Shown here in pieces: positions 1 to 8,749 of a stretch of 35,185 nucleotides of DNA (positions are counted from its first letter, which is position 1; the number at the start of each line of letters is the position of its first letter). Origin of the DNA: Caballeronia grimmiae. GTDB taxonomy: Bacteria > Pseudomonadota > Gammaproteobacteria > Burkholderiales > Burkholderiaceae. The notes below the pieces were generated by a model. That model had not been told where the DNA came from. It ran no database searches and was given only the letters and a program-made list of their open reading frames with translations. The position numbers and the translations under genes are program-made. The stretch is from contig NZ_JFHE01000049.1 in NCBI RefSeq assembly GCF_000698555.1, positions 1 through 35,185 of the forward strand, written 5' to 3'.

Positions 1-53
1 TGAAGAAAAAGATTATAGACCGGACGCGCCTACGAAGTCAAACAGTCTTTTCA

Positions 54-1580
54 TTACGACGCCGACGCCGTGCCCAATCGCGCGCCTTCGCCATCGTTCG
101 AGGCGAACACAGCATTAAGGTGCGCCCGCGAGAGCTTGCCCAGGAGCGGCAACAGGAGAATCGCGACCACTGCTCCGCCCGTCGCGAGCCAGCCGAGCCA
201 GACGAACAAGTGCGTATAAAGCGGCAGCGAGCGCAGCGGATCAAGATCGCCGGAAGGCATGCGCGCCATGTTCGCGACGAGGCTTCCCAAGTACTGCGAT
301 ACACCCGTCGCCACGAAATATGCGCCCATCATGAAGCCGCCCATGCGAGCCGGCACGTAACGCGCGATCATCGCGAGGCCGAGCCCGGACACCAGCAATT
401 CACCGAGCGAATACAGTCCGTAGCCGGCCACCATGAACCACGACGACACACGCCCTTCCACGGCGTATCGCCCGCTCAGGCCGAACACGAAAAAGCCGAT
501 CGCGACGACCACGAAGCCCAGCGCATACTTGCCCGCGACCGGGATATCGCGCCCGCGCCGCGCGCGCCGCGCATAAAGCACGGCGAGGACAGGACTCAGG
601 AACATGATCCAGATTGGATTGAGCGCCTGAAACTGCGCCGCGCTCCAGGTGAAGAGATGAACGCCGCCGATCGAAAACGCCGGGTCGACATTGCGCAGCG
701 CGAAGAGCGTCAGCGACGTCGACATCTGCTGATAGAACACGAAGAAAAGGATCACCTGCATCGTCAGGATCAGCGCGGCGACGAGGCCCGCCCTTTCGCT
801 GCGATCACATCGCGTGAGCATGTAGCCGAAGATCGCCAGAATGCCGAGCCCGGCCACCCGCACGCACGCGCGCGCCACCGTCTGATGCTGGAGGATGAAG
901 ACCGTCGCCGCTGCGAGCGCCACGCCGCCCGCTACGACCGCAGCCAAGTGGTGCCAGCGGATCGGCTGATCGTCCGGTGCGGAGCCGATATGCGCAAGCG
1001 TGCGGCGCATCAGCGCGAAGTTGGCGAGGCCGAGCAGCATGCCGCCGCAGCAGACGGCAAACGCGGCATGCCAGCCCCAATGGTCCTTGATCCACGGCGT
1101 CGCCAGCATCGACGCTGTCGAGCCGATGTTCACCGCCATGTAATAAATCGTGAAGGCGCTGTCGATTTGCGCGTCATCGCCTTCATAGATGCGGCGCACG
1201 AGATTAGCCGCATTCGATTTGAACAATCCGTTACCGACGACCACCACGCCCAGCGACGCATACAGGAAGCCGAGCGCATCGAAAGGCAGCGCGAGCATGA
1301 GATAACCAGCGGCGAGGACGACCGCGCCAATCGTCATCGTGCGGCGGGTGCCGAGCACCTTGTCGCCGATCCAGCCGCCAACCGACGGCGCCGCGAAAAC
1401 CAGCGCGGTGAATGCGCCCCAGGTCAGGTTCGCGTATTCATCGGCGAAACCGATTTTGTCGATCATGAACAGCACGAGCAGCGCCGCCATGCCGTAATAG
1501 CCAAAACGCTCCCACATTTCGATCAGGAAGACGGTCGTGAACGAGCGCGTCCGCGATACCGCGGGCGTTTGATTCTTCAT
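54..1580 (-). CDS. POT/PTR family proton-coupled peptide transporter
   Basis: This is a major-facilitator inner-membrane protein of about 508 residues that should import di- or tripeptides with protons. The N-terminus carries the POT signature ExxERFxYYG (EMWERFGYYG), followed by the GGWIGDKVLGTRR loop typical of the family between helices 2 and 3. Long hydrophobic segments run to the C-terminus, consistent with 12-14 helices. The ATG at 1578-1580 is chosen because AAGGA lies seven bases before it; reading could open five codons earlier at a TTG, but that start has no ribosome site. Its 3' end is only 53 bases from the window edge. The family assignment is firm; the substrate (peptide or a related compound) is inferred. 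Confidence 0.93.
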   Translation of the reverse strand: MKNQTPAVSRTRSFTTVFLIEMWERFGYYGMAALLVLFMIDKIGFADEYANLTWGAFTALVFAAPSVGGWIGDKVLGTRRTMTIGAVVLAAGYLMLALPFDALGFLYASLGVVVVGNGLFKSNAANLVRRIYEGDDAQIDSAFTIYYMAVNIGSTASMLATPWIKDHWGWHAAFAVCCGGMLLGLANFALMRRTLAHIGSAPDDQPIRWHHLAAVVAGGVALAAATVFILQHQTVARACVRVAGLGILAIFGYMLTRCDRSERAGLVAALILTMQVILFFVFYQQMSTSLTLFALRNVDPAFSIGGVHLFTWSAAQFQALNPIWIMFLSPVLAVLYARRARRGRDIPVAGKYALGFVVVAIGFFVFGLSGRYAVEGRVSSWFMVAGYGLYSLGELLVSGLGLAMIARYVPARMGGFMMGAYFVATGVSQYLGSLVANMARMPSGDLDPLRSLPLYTHLFVWLGWLATGGAVVAILLLPLLGKLSRAHLNAVFASNDGEGARLGTASAS

Positions 1581-1777
1581 TGGGAAATCCTTCAACAGCG
1601 ATAAGCAGTGCGTCGCGTTTTCGAGTAACGCGTTCAGGAGTGGGAACGAACATCGCCCCGTAATGGACGATGGCTGCCAGAAACAGGCAATTATCGCCGA
1701 TCAGGATTCCGCGGCGAGCGCGTATCTTGAAATGCGCTTGCGCGAATCAGAAACAGCGGAGCGAAGGACTGAGGCAC

Positions 1778-2404
1778 TCACCCGGCGGGCCGGCGCGCGA
1801 ACGCCAGCACGAGGCCAAATCCGATCATGAGCGCCCCGCTCGTGCGATTGAACCATTTCAGTCTGCGTGCGCCGCGCGAGAAGGAGGTCAGACGCGCACC
1901 GAGCGCGGCATAAACGACGATCGCCACGAGTTCGAGCAGCAGAAAGATCGCGCCGAGGATGGCGAAGCTCGTCGCATAGGCCGTGCGATCGACGAACTGG
2001 GGAAAGAACGCGGTGAAGACGAGAATCGCCTTCGGATTGCCCGCCGCGACGAGAAACTCCTGGCGCATCAGCCGTGCGACGCCCGCCGGGCCGTCCGCGT
2101 CGCCGTTGGGAACGAGCGACGGCCCCGAGCGAATCAGCTTCACGCCGATCCACACGAGATACGCCGCGCCCGCGAGCTTCACCGCCGTGAACAGCGCTTC
2201 GGACGCGAGCAACAAAGCGCCGAGCCCAAGTCCCGCGATGGCGATCATGATCGCGAACGCCGCCAGCCGCCCGAACGACGCCAGCACGGAAGCGCGCACG
2301 CCTTCGCGCGCGCCGTTCGACAGCGAGAGCATGTTGTTCGGCCCGAAGGCCATGTTGATGGCGAAGCACGCCGGAACGAACAACCAGAAAGTCTGGAGCG
2401 ACAC
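1778..2404 (-). CDS. LysE family amino-acid exporter
   Basis: This 208-residue inner-membrane protein has the size and six-helix pattern of the LysE/RhtB family, which exports amino acids or related metabolites. The GPNN motif occurs near residue 21, and the GNPKAILVF segment before the third hydrophobic block is typical of the family. The start is GTG, with CAGG about eight bases upstream. It begins 17 bases after the porin stop on the same strand, so the two are probably co-transcribed. No neighbouring LysR-type regulator of the kind that often controls lysE is seen. The substrate cannot be read from sequence. Confidence 0.9.
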   Translation of the reverse strand: MSLQTFWLFVPACFAINMAFGPNNMLSLSNGAREGVRASVLASFGRLAAFAIMIAIAGLGLGALLLASEALFTAVKLAGAAYLVWIGVKLIRSGPSLVPNGDADGPAGVARLMRQEFLVAAGNPKAILVFTAFFPQFVDRTAYATSFAILGAIFLLLELVAIVVYAALGARLTSFSRGARRLKWFNRTSGALMIGFGLVLAFARRPAG

Positions 2405-2421
2405 GATGCACCTGCCGGGAG

Positions 2422-3579
2422 TCAGAAGCGGTGACGGATGCCCGTCGTGAACATGAGCTGATTACGGCCGCTTGCCGGGTCGTTGCTGTTGATGATCGCC
2501 GGCGCTTGCGACGACGCGCGCTGATAGATCGTCTCGACATAGACATCGGTGCGCTTGCCCAACAGATAGTCGACCTGCAACGCGCCTTCGTGCCAGTGCG
2601 CCCCGCCGCCGTTCGTGTACACATACATGCCCGCGAGCAGGATGGCCGGCGTCAGCTTGTAGATGCCGTTGACCTCGTAGTTGTTGAGCGCGAGCGAGGC
2701 GAGCGCGTCGCCGGTGTCGGCATCGACGGGACCGGTGTTGACCGAGCGCGAGAACGTGCCCGCCAGTTGGAAATCGCCGATGCCGTAACTCATCCCCACG
2801 CCGAACGTGTTCTGGCGCTGCACGGTCGCGTTGACTACCGCGCCGGGCGCCGCGCCAGGCAACGTGAGCGTGTCGTAAGCGCCATTGGCCGTGTTGCCGC
2901 GCCCGTTGTTGTGCAGATAAGCCGCGCCCGCGCTGAAGGAACCCGCCGAATAATTCGCGCCAATGCTGTACGCGCGATTGTTCGCGAACTGTCCCGCCTG
3001 GTTGGAGAACGCGTAGAGGCCGCCGAAGCTGAATCCGCCGTATGTCGCGCTCGTGTACTTCAGCGAATTGGCCGCGAGGAACGAATTGTTGGCGTTGTCG
3101 TTGTCGAGCAAGTGGGCGAACGCGGTCCCGCCCGTGCCGCCCGTCAGCGTGAACGGCGCGAAATAGTCGTGCAGCGAGTCGTATTGGCGGCCGAAGGTCA
3201 GCGTGCCGAGATCATCGGCGCCGAGTCCGACGTACATCGGATGATCGTTGATGCCCTCGCCCGTCGATACCGCGAAGCCGCGCTCCAGGCGGAAGATCGC
3301 CCGTGCGCCGCCGCCGAGATCCTCCGATCCTTGCAGGCCCCAGTAGCTGCCGTCGATGGTCCCGGTGGTCAGCCGATATTGCGCATGGCCGCCGACGTTG
3401 TTCACATACGCGACGCCGGTGTCGAGTTCGCCATAAAGCTGCACGGAGCTTTGCGCCCACGCACAGGCCGGAATGCCGACGAACGCGATACACGCGGCCA
3501 TCACGGCCCTGGATTCCGCTCGATAGCGAGTGCGGGCGGGACGTGCGGCGGAAAGGCAGTCTGCGGGACTGATCGGCAT
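2422..3579 (-). CDS. Gram-negative trimeric porin (OmpC-like, Burkholderia type)
   Basis: This 385-residue outer-membrane channel protein should let small hydrophilic solutes cross passively. After a long N-terminal stretch comes a hydrophobic signal segment ending AWA, and the mature part opens with QSSVQLYGELDTGVAYVNN, the classic first strand of betaproteobacterial porins. The protein ends in phenylalanine (GIRHRF), the outer-membrane assembly signal, and the body alternates short hydrophobic strands with Gly/Asn-rich loops. The start at 3577-3579 has GGAG upstream; it gives an unusually long signal region, and an internal Met at residue 27 is an alternative, though that would remove the positive n-region. 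LysE follows directly in the same direction. Confidence 0.93.
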   Translation of the reverse strand: MPISPADCLSAARPARTRYRAESRAVMAACIAFVGIPACAWAQSSVQLYGELDTGVAYVNNVGGHAQYRLTTGTIDGSYWGLQGSEDLGGGARAIFRLERGFAVSTGEGINDHPMYVGLGADDLGTLTFGRQYDSLHDYFAPFTLTGGTGGTAFAHLLDNDNANNSFLAANSLKYTSATYGGFSFGGLYAFSNQAGQFANNRAYSIGANYSAGSFSAGAAYLHNNGRGNTANGAYDTLTLPGAAPGAVVNATVQRQNTFGVGMSYGIGDFQLAGTFSRSVNTGPVDADTGDALASLALNNYEVNGIYKLTPAILLAGMYVYTNGGGAHWHEGALQVDYLLGKRTDVYVETIYQRASSQAPAIINSNDPASGRNQLMFTTGIRHRF

Positions 3580-3781
3580 AAGATGCTCCGGATGCGTTTT
3601 TTGACTGACGAGATTGTCGATTCCTCGCTCGATCTTGTCAGGTAAAAAACCCGCGTAGGGGCGCGCTGTGACCTCTAACCAACGAACGACCGTCTGCCCC
3701 TTTCCTTTCTGCCGATTCGACGCTATTAGCGCCGCCGCACGCGTCGCGCCCTGTCGCTAGAATCGACGCGACGCTTCCCTC

Positions 3782-4543
3782 ATGCAACCGGACCATTCGA
3801 TGCCCAACAAAACTCTCGCAATCGTCACCGGCCACACGCGCGGCCTCGGCGCGGCGCTGGCCGACACGCTGCTGTCGCTCGACGCCGACATGCTGGCGCT
3901 CTCGCGCCATCGCAACGCCGCGCTGGCCGCACGCTATCCCGGCCGGCTGCAGGAAGTCGAACTCGACCTCGCCGATCTCGCCGCCCTCACCGCCTGGCTC
4001 GCCGACGGCGCGCTCGGGCGGTTCGTGGCGGGCGCGAATCGCGTGGTGCTGGTGAACAATGCGGGACTGCTCGCCCCGGTCGGGCCGCTCGCGAGTCAGG
4101 ACGCCGCGGCAATCGCACGCGCAGTCAGCGTGAATGTGGCCGCGCCGCTGATGATCGCCGCTGCGTTCGCCGCGCAGGCAGCGCATGTGGCGGATCGCCG
4201 CGTCGCTCATATTTCGAGCGGCGCCGGGCGCAATGCCTATCCCGGCTGGAGCATCTACTGCGCGACGAAAGCCGCGCTCGATCACCACGCCCGCGCCGTC
4301 GCGCTCGATGACAACCCGTCGCTGCGGATTTGCAGCGTCGCGCCGGGCGTCGTCGATACGGACATGCAGGCGGAGATTCGCGGCGCCGGGCTCGACCAAT
4401 TTCCGCTGCGCGAGCGCTTCGATGCGCTCAAGCGCGACGGCCAGCTCGCGACGCCCGAAGAGTCGGCGCGCAAGCTCGTCGATTACTTGTTGAGCGATGC
4501 GTTCGGCAGCGCGCCGACCGCCGACATCCGCGAACTGGCCTGA
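3782..4543 (+). CDS. SDR family NAD(P)-dependent oxidoreductase
   Basis: This is a classical short-chain dehydrogenase of 253 residues, expected to be a soluble Rossmann-fold carbonyl or alcohol oxidoreductase. The cofactor loop is TGHTRGLG (residues 16-23), NNAG is at 93-96, the serine is in HISSGAG near 146, and the active-site YxxxK is Y160/K164 (YCATK). After the active site comes PGVVDTDM, the usual nicotinamide-side loop. The overall look resembles the sepiapterin-reductase/YueD branch, but this is an impression. An alternative start at ATG 3800 would remove six residues; neither has a strong ribosome site. Its stop lies three bases from the convergent RNase H-like gene, leaving no room for a terminator. 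Confidence 0.88.
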   Translation: MQPDHSMPNKTLAIVTGHTRGLGAALADTLLSLDADMLALSRHRNAALAARYPGRLQEVELDLADLAALTAWLADGALGRFVAGANRVVLVNNAGLLAPVGPLASQDAAAIARAVSVNVAAPLMIAAAFAAQAAHVADRRVAHISSGAGRNAYPGWSIYCATKAALDHHARAVALDDNPSLRICSVAPGVVDTDMQAEIRGAGLDQFPLRERFDALKRDGQLATPEESARKLVDYLLSDAFGSAPTADIRELA

Positions 4544-4546
4544 CTC

Positions 4547-5227
4547 TCAGGCGGCGCGCAGCGCGGGCAGTCCGAGCGCCTGCCGCGAGAGGCGGTCTGC
4601 ATCGGCGTTGCGGGCGCGCGGAATCCATTGCAGGCGCACATCGCCGATCTGCGCGATGAGCGTGCGCACCCGCTCGGCGTGATCCGCGAGCCGGCGGATA
4701 CCGGCGCTTGCGGGTGCGGCGACGTCGTCGATGACGACGCGGCTGTCGCCGTAGATCACGAGTCGCGTCGCGCCGTTCCGCACCGCTGCCTCGAGGAGCG
4801 CGAGCAGCGCAAGATACTCGGCTGCGCTGCTATCGCCGATACCCGCCGTCGCGCTGATCTCGATGCGCTCGCCGTGCGGCGCCTTCAACACGCCGCCGAT
4901 GCCGATGCGCCCCGGATTCGGCAGCGCGGAACCATCGAACCAGCCGGTCCAGGCGTCGCTTTCACCGGCCGATGAATCGTCGAACGCCGTGCGTCGTTTT
5001 GTGCGCGTCGCACGTTCGAGCTGGCGGAGTCGCAATGCATCGGCGGCTTTGGCTTGCGCGGCGCGGCGCGCGTCGACCAGATCGCGCAAAGACTGCTCCG
5101 CCGCCGCTTCCTCTAGCGTTCGCACGAGTGCCGCGTGCTCCGACAATCCCGCGTGCCTGACAAGCCTGCGGCTTCGCAAGCGTTCTTTCTTGTAGGCGAC
5201 GGCAAGCAGTTCGTGCAATTCGACCAT
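4547..5227 (-). CDS. RNase HI-fold protein with extra N-terminal helical region
   Basis: The C-terminal half (about residues 93-218) is a ribonuclease HI domain, which would cut RNA in RNA/DNA hybrids. The acidic catalytic set is visible: D98 in WFDGS, E137 in SSAAEY, D161 in YGDS and D211 in the RNADAD segment. Ahead of it lie about 90 residues rich in Ala, Arg, Leu and Glu that look helical and are absent from housekeeping RnhA. The ATG at 5225-5227 is chosen because codon use upstream degenerates and translation there gives Arg/Cys-rich non-protein sequence. It is convergent with the SDR gene. This is likely an accessory RNase H of the ribonuclease HI family and not the essential rnhA; whether it is active is inferred from residues only. 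Confidence 0.82.
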   Translation of the reverse strand: MVELHELLAVAYKKERLRSRRLVRHAGLSEHAALVRTLEEAAAEQSLRDLVDARRAAQAKAADALRLRQLERATRTKRRTAFDDSSAGESDAWTGWFDGSALPNPGRIGIGGVLKAPHGERIEISATAGIGDSSAAEYLALLALLEAAVRNGATRLVIYGDSRVVIDDVAAPASAGIRRLADHAERVRTLIAQIGDVRLQWIPRARNADADRLSRQALGLPALRAA

Positions 5228-5428
5228 GAGCGGCAAGTGGGATTGAGGAGCGGGCAGCTTAGCAGACGCCTGCGCGCGCCACCCGTCGGCACTGGTGGAT
5301 GCGCCACAGACGGCATGACGGCATGTTCCTTGCTCGCGGAGGAAGATAACCGGACACGCACGGCTGGCGAAACCGCGTTGATCTGACAACCCGCCAGGCA
5401 TCGGCCTGGAACCTGCAAGGAGCAGATC

Positions 5429-5938
5429 ATGAATCAATCGATGGAGCAGTCTTCCGGCGGCGCGACGATCGTAGGAAAAGGTGCGTCGACGGCTGCCGGT
5501 CCGGGGCCAGACGTCATGGCTGCCAGCACGCTCGACGACAATCCGGTGCTCAGCAGCGACGGACACGACGTTGGCTCGGTGAAGGAAATCATGCTGGACG
5601 TACGGAGCGGCCGCATCGCGTATGCAGTGTTGTCAAGCGGCGGCTTTCTCGGCATCGGCGACAAATTGCTGGCAGTGCCGTGGAGCGCGCTGACGCTCGA
5701 CACCGATAATCGATGCTTCCGCATCGCCGCTACCGCCGATCAGGTGCGCAACGCGCCGGGCTTCGACAAGGACGCGTGGCCGTCGATGGCCGACCGCGTC
5801 TGGGCGAGCAGCGTTCACACGCACTACGGCCGCGAGCCGTACTGGTCGAACGACACGCGGTCGAGCGACGTCGCCGCCACCGGCGCAATCCCGCCCGGAG
5901 GCGTGGACGCGCCCGAAGCGGGCGGCGTCAAGCTCTGA
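5429..5938 (+). CDS. PRC-barrel domain protein
   Basis: This 169-residue soluble protein contains a PRC-barrel-like domain at about residues 33-100. Its pattern is a short N-terminal strand (NPVLSSDGHDVGSVKEIMLD), then strands with GRIAYAVLSSGGFLGIGDKLLAVPW and LTLD. Such small beta-barrels are found alone in many proteobacteria and are often stress-associated; the molecular role is generally unknown. The N-terminus is low-complexity Gly/Ser/Ala. AAGGAG eight bases before the ATG gives a clear start. No signal peptide is seen. It is divergent from the RNase H-like gene, with about 200 bases between them. Confidence 0.82.
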   Translation: MNQSMEQSSGGATIVGKGASTAAGPGPDVMAASTLDDNPVLSSDGHDVGSVKEIMLDVRSGRIAYAVLSSGGFLGIGDKLLAVPWSALTLDTDNRCFRIAATADQVRNAPGFDKDAWPSMADRVWASSVHTHYGREPYWSNDTRSSDVAATGAIPPGGVDAPEAGGVKL

Positions 5939-5944
5939 TCGCGA

Positions 5945-5972
5945 CGCGCCGGGACGGCATCGCCCCGGCGCG
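5945..5972. terminator. GC-rich hairpin between convergent genes
   Basis: Nine-base perfect arms (CGCGCCGGG and CCCGGCGCG) enclose a ten-base loop just after the PRC-barrel stop. There is no T-run on either side, so it may act as an mRNA-stabilising or Rho-assisted end and not as a classical terminator. It separates the PRC-barrel gene from a convergent small gene. Confidence 0.45.
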
Positions 5973-5981
5973 CCGGTCTCG

Positions 5982-6227
5982 CTAGTCGAGCGGACGTTCG
6001 CCGAGCGGAATGTCGACGGTTTCGGAACCGTCGCCCATCAGCGCGCGGAGCACATCGCTCGCGAAATCCTCGACGGCGAAGTGCCATTCGAGCGAACCGA
6101 CCGGAAAGTCGTTCGGATTACTCTTACCTTGCGCGCGACGAATCGCGCCAACGGACAGACTCAGCGCGCGTGCATGCTGAAAATGCGGATCGTCCGAATC
6201 GAGAAACGGCAATTGGTCTTTTTCCAT
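5982..6227 (-). CDS. Small hypothetical protein (81 aa)
   Basis: This is an uncharacterised acidic protein. From the ATG at 6225-6227 it starts MEKDQLPFLDSDDPHFQHA and ends IPLGERPLD. It is rich in Asp/Glu and aromatic residues and has no signal peptide or membrane segment. Codon use matches neighbouring genes, and the opposite frames look like non-coding shadows, so the gene is probably real. An upstream start ten codons earlier is possible but adds an Arg/Cys-rich stretch. No family is recognised. It is convergent with the PRC-barrel gene and divergent from the KTSC gene. Confidence 0.6.
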   Translation of the reverse strand: MEKDQLPFLDSDDPHFQHARALSLSVGAIRRAQGKSNPNDFPVGSLEWHFAVEDFASDVLRALMGDGSETVDIPLGERPLD

Positions 6228-6363
6228 GACTGCCTGAGGCCCCCGTCGCTGACACATGACAACGATATCGGCCGGGATTGCTTGTTCTTTAGCCCGGCTT
6301 TTCGAATCTGTCGTTCGCGGACGGCGCGCTGCGTCAACACGAACGAATGACGAAAGGAAGCTG

Positions 6364-6591
6364 ATGACGCCCTATCGGAATCTGGCCGGTAACTCCGGTG
6401 TATCCGCATTCGAGATTCGGGACGATAGCATCGAGGTCCGCTTCGCCAACGGCGTCACTTATTTGTACGACTATGGCACGCCGGGCCGGGCGCATGTCGA
6501 GCAGATGAAGCGCCACGCCCGCGCCGGACGCGGACTCAGCAGCTACATCTCGCAGGAACGCCCGCCTTACGCCGCCAAAAGCGATCACTGA
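6364..6591 (+). CDS. KTSC domain protein (75 aa)
   Basis: This small soluble protein matches the KTSC pattern: IEVRFANGVTYLYDY in the N-terminal half, followed by a helix (AHVEQMKRHARAGRGLSSYIS) in which the family normally has its Ser/Lys region. KTSC domains occur alone or attached to lysyl-tRNA-synthetase-like and phage proteins, and their function is not established. The ATG at 6364 is preceded by AAAGGAAG at good spacing, which decides it against an in-frame upstream ATG at 6256 that would add 36 residues of poor composition. It stands alone, convergent with the DUF2968 gene. Confidence 0.75.
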   Translation: MTPYRNLAGNSGVSAFEIRDDSIEVRFANGVTYLYDYGTPGRAHVEQMKRHARAGRGLSSYISQERPPYAAKSDH

Positions 6592-6623
6592 GCGCGCAGC
6601 GCGCCCGTTGCGTCATTCCGCCT

Positions 6624-7367
6624 TCAGCGCCCGGACGGCAGGAAGGGAACGTTCTCGTTGCTGGTCGCCGTCAACTGATGCATTTGTCTTTGCAGCTTGT
6701 TCAGCTGCGCCTGCGCGGCGACGCGACGCGCCTCCAGTTGCGCGAGTTCCTTGCGAGTCTCCTGCTGCCTGAGCGCGACTTCCTGGTCCTGCGTGCTGCC
6801 CCGCTGAAGATCGACGCGCACGCGTTCCACCTGCGCTTCAGAATCCGCGATGAGCCGCGCAAACTGGTCGTTTTGTGCCTGGAGATGGATACGCCGCATG
6901 TCGGCGTCCGCGAGGCGCATTGCCTGCTCCGCGAAATGGCGGAATGCCGGCTCGGCGGCGCTGATATCGCCGGCTTTCAGCACGCGCCAGACGGCGTCTT
7001 CGTGATGAAGCACGGCATAGTAGGTCAGGTCGCGCGGATGGAAAAACAGGCTCGCCGAATAAGCGAAGCTCTGAAACGTGCGAAACGTTGCGAGCACTCC
7101 TTGCTGTACCAGCCATTCGACTTCGGCAATCTGCGCGGCCTGCAGCGCGGGCGGTCCCGGTTGCGCCATTGCGCCGACCGCCCGCAGCGGCGTCACACGC
7201 GGGGTAGCCGCGGCGGGCAGCGCCTTCGCGGGGAGGTCGTCGGACGAGGTATCGACATCGGATCTGAGCGGTGCGGCGAAACCGACCGGCGCATTCGTTT
7301 TTTGCCGCACCAGGAAGGACGGCGTGCTTTCGAGAAGGGTGCCTCGTCTGCTTAGCAGGCTTTTCAC
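6624..7367 (-). CDS. DUF2968 domain protein
   Basis: This 247-residue protein resembles the DUF2968 family, which is largely limited to Burkholderia-like bacteria and has no known function. Residues about 80-160 hold the recognisable core (VEWLVQQGVLATFRTF, then SLFFHPRDLTYYAVLHH, then VWRVLKAGD). Residues about 160-235 form a long charged helix with a coiled-coil look (Gln/Arg/Leu/Ala-rich). The start is GTG with GGAG six bases upstream. The first 30 residues are basic and lack a clean hydrophobic signal core, so export is uncertain. No operon partner is evident. Confidence 0.78.
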   Translation of the reverse strand: MKSLLSRRGTLLESTPSFLVRQKTNAPVGFAAPLRSDVDTSSDDLPAKALPAAATPRVTPLRAVGAMAQPGPPALQAAQIAEVEWLVQQGVLATFRTFQSFAYSASLFFHPRDLTYYAVLHHEDAVWRVLKAGDISAAEPAFRHFAEQAMRLADADMRRIHLQAQNDQFARLIADSEAQVERVRVDLQRGSTQDQEVALRQQETRKELAQLEARRVAAQAQLNKLQRQMHQLTATSNENVPFLPSGR

Positions 7368-7642
7368 AATGACTCCAGGGTTGGCTTGCCGACGATACTC
7401 GAAATCGAGCGTTCACGAATCGAAGTCATGCGCGATCGGCTGCCGATAACGTTGCATGGAACTCATCTGGATTGCAAATGACGTCGCCCGTTCGCTATCG
7501 GCTGATGAAATCCAAGTATAGGCGAGTCATAAACGGATGCAATTACGGTTTCACGAAGCCTCGCCAACGTTTTAATACAGAGACAAAGCGTCATAATTCG
7601 TGCGAAATCGTGTTTCGCGCGGCAACCTAAAAATACAGATAA

Positions 7643-8224
7643 TCACGAATGGCGATAGACAGCCTGCGTTCCGCTGAGTCGCAGATTCGCCAGTTGCGCT
7701 GACCGCGCTTTCGACATCAGCGCCACCATGCGCATGATCCTGACACCCTGAACGCCGCAACCAATACCTGGCGTTTGAGCCACGAGCGCTTCGAGCGACT
7801 GCAATCGCCCATACAGTTCGATGACCGGCGTGGCTACCGAACCTTCAGCGTTTGTAGCTGACGCGCTGGCGTGCGCGAGCACCGGCTCGCACAGGCGGTC
7901 GGGGCCGGCAGACTGGTCGCCGAGCGAGTCGGCAAGAACCTCCGGCGGCTCGTAATGCAGGCGTCCTTCGCTGCGGTCGCGGAAATACTCATAGACCGCT
8001 TCCAGATGCAACTTAGACGTTTGTTCGACGCGCCGGGCGGTGGCCGCACATCTTTGCAATTTCCAGTTCTCGCGCTGGCTCACTGCGGCAATCAGATCGG
8101 CGATGCCCGTCCTTAATTCGGCTTCGCGCCGCTCTATCAAGGCATGCAGCAATTTCGCTTCCTCGGTAGCCTGATCCGGCAAGCGTTCGCTCCATGCCAA
8201 AAAATCGTTAAGTGTGGTCGACAT
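7643..8224 (-). CDS. Hypothetical alpha-helical protein (193 aa)
   Basis: No family is recognised. From the ATG at 8222-8224 the protein is soluble and mostly helical: residues 15-80 are rich in Glu, Ala, Leu and Arg (for example ATEEAKLLHALIERREAEL). A less ordered middle precedes a C-terminal helix near IRMVALMSKARSAQLANLRL. GGAG lies eight bases before the start. An upstream in-frame start 31 codons earlier exists but has no ribosome site and would read through the inverted repeat described separately. The gene sits alone between divergent and same-strand accessory genes. Confidence 0.65.
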   Translation of the reverse strand: MSTTLNDFLAWSERLPDQATEEAKLLHALIERREAELRTGIADLIAAVSQRENWKLQRCAATARRVEQTSKLHLEAVYEYFRDRSEGRLHYEPPEVLADSLGDQSAGPDRLCEPVLAHASASATNAEGSVATPVIELYGRLQSLEALVAQTPGIGCGVQGVRIMRMVALMSKARSAQLANLRLSGTQAVYRHS

Positions 8225-8242
8225 GAAACACTCCGTCGCAAT

Positions 8243-8258
8243 AACCAATAAATTGGTT
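8243..8258. promoter_or_regulatory. Perfect AT-rich inverted repeat, possible operator
   Basis: AACCAAT and ATTGGTT form seven-base perfect arms with a two-base spacer, 18 bases upstream of the start of the leftward helical gene. The spacing and AT-richness in high-GC DNA suggest a regulator binding site or a short leader hairpin; the regulator is unknown. Confidence 0.35.
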
Positions 8259-8423
8259 TTTGGGTCGCTAAATTCGTTTGGATCGCGAATTGTAGAGAAT
8301 CGGCAGTCAATTGCCATCGCTTTCAGCCGACACGCTTAATCGTAGTCGCTTTGACGAGCCGCGGCACGGTCGATGCTGAACGAGTGCAGCGGCGCGTCTT
8401 GCGCCCAATACCAGGAGACAGTC

Positions 8424-8708
8424 ATGAAAGCGACCGCAGCAATCGCAGGCGCACTCCTCGCGCTTGCCAGCACAGCCACTTTCGCGCAAGACATGTCGCG
8501 CGATCAGATGAATCAACGTCCGAAACAGATGCAGGGGCAGCCGAGCGCATCGCCGATGCCGGGCTCCAATGATGCATCGCAAGGCGGCGCACCGGCCGGA
8601 ACGTCCGGCAGCGGCACGCTGATGCAGCAGCGCGAGCAAGGCATGTCTCCGGACGCATCGACAGCGCCGTCTGGTGGCGGGAAGGCGACCGGCACGATGA
8701 AGCAGTAA
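8424..8708 (+). CDS. Small exported protein (94 aa), low complexity
   Basis: This protein has a clear signal peptide (MKATAAIAGALLALASTATFA, cleaved after AFA-type Ala at about residue 21). A mature part of roughly 70 residues follows, dominated by Gln, Met, Gly, Ser, Pro and Ala, and is predicted to be disordered. It has no cysteine and no known domain. AGGAGA lies seven bases before the ATG, deciding the start over an in-frame ATG 17 codons earlier. Comparable small Met/Gln/Gly-rich periplasmic proteins occur widely in Burkholderiaceae, but I cannot name a function. A strong hairpin follows the stop. Confidence 0.72.
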   Translation: MKATAAIAGALLALASTATFAQDMSRDQMNQRPKQMQGQPSASPMPGSNDASQGGAPAGTSGSGTLMQQREQGMSPDASTAPSGGGKATGTMKQ

Positions 8709-8718
8709 GCCGCGAGAG

Positions 8719-8749
8719 ACGATGCCTGCGTCGGGGTGCCAGGCATCGT
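8719..8749 (+). terminator. Hairpin after small exported protein
   Basis: Ten-base perfect arms (ACGATGCCTG and CAGGCATCGT) surround an 11-base loop, starting ten bases after the stop codon. No T-run follows, so it may need Rho or only protect the 3' end. Confidence 0.5.
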
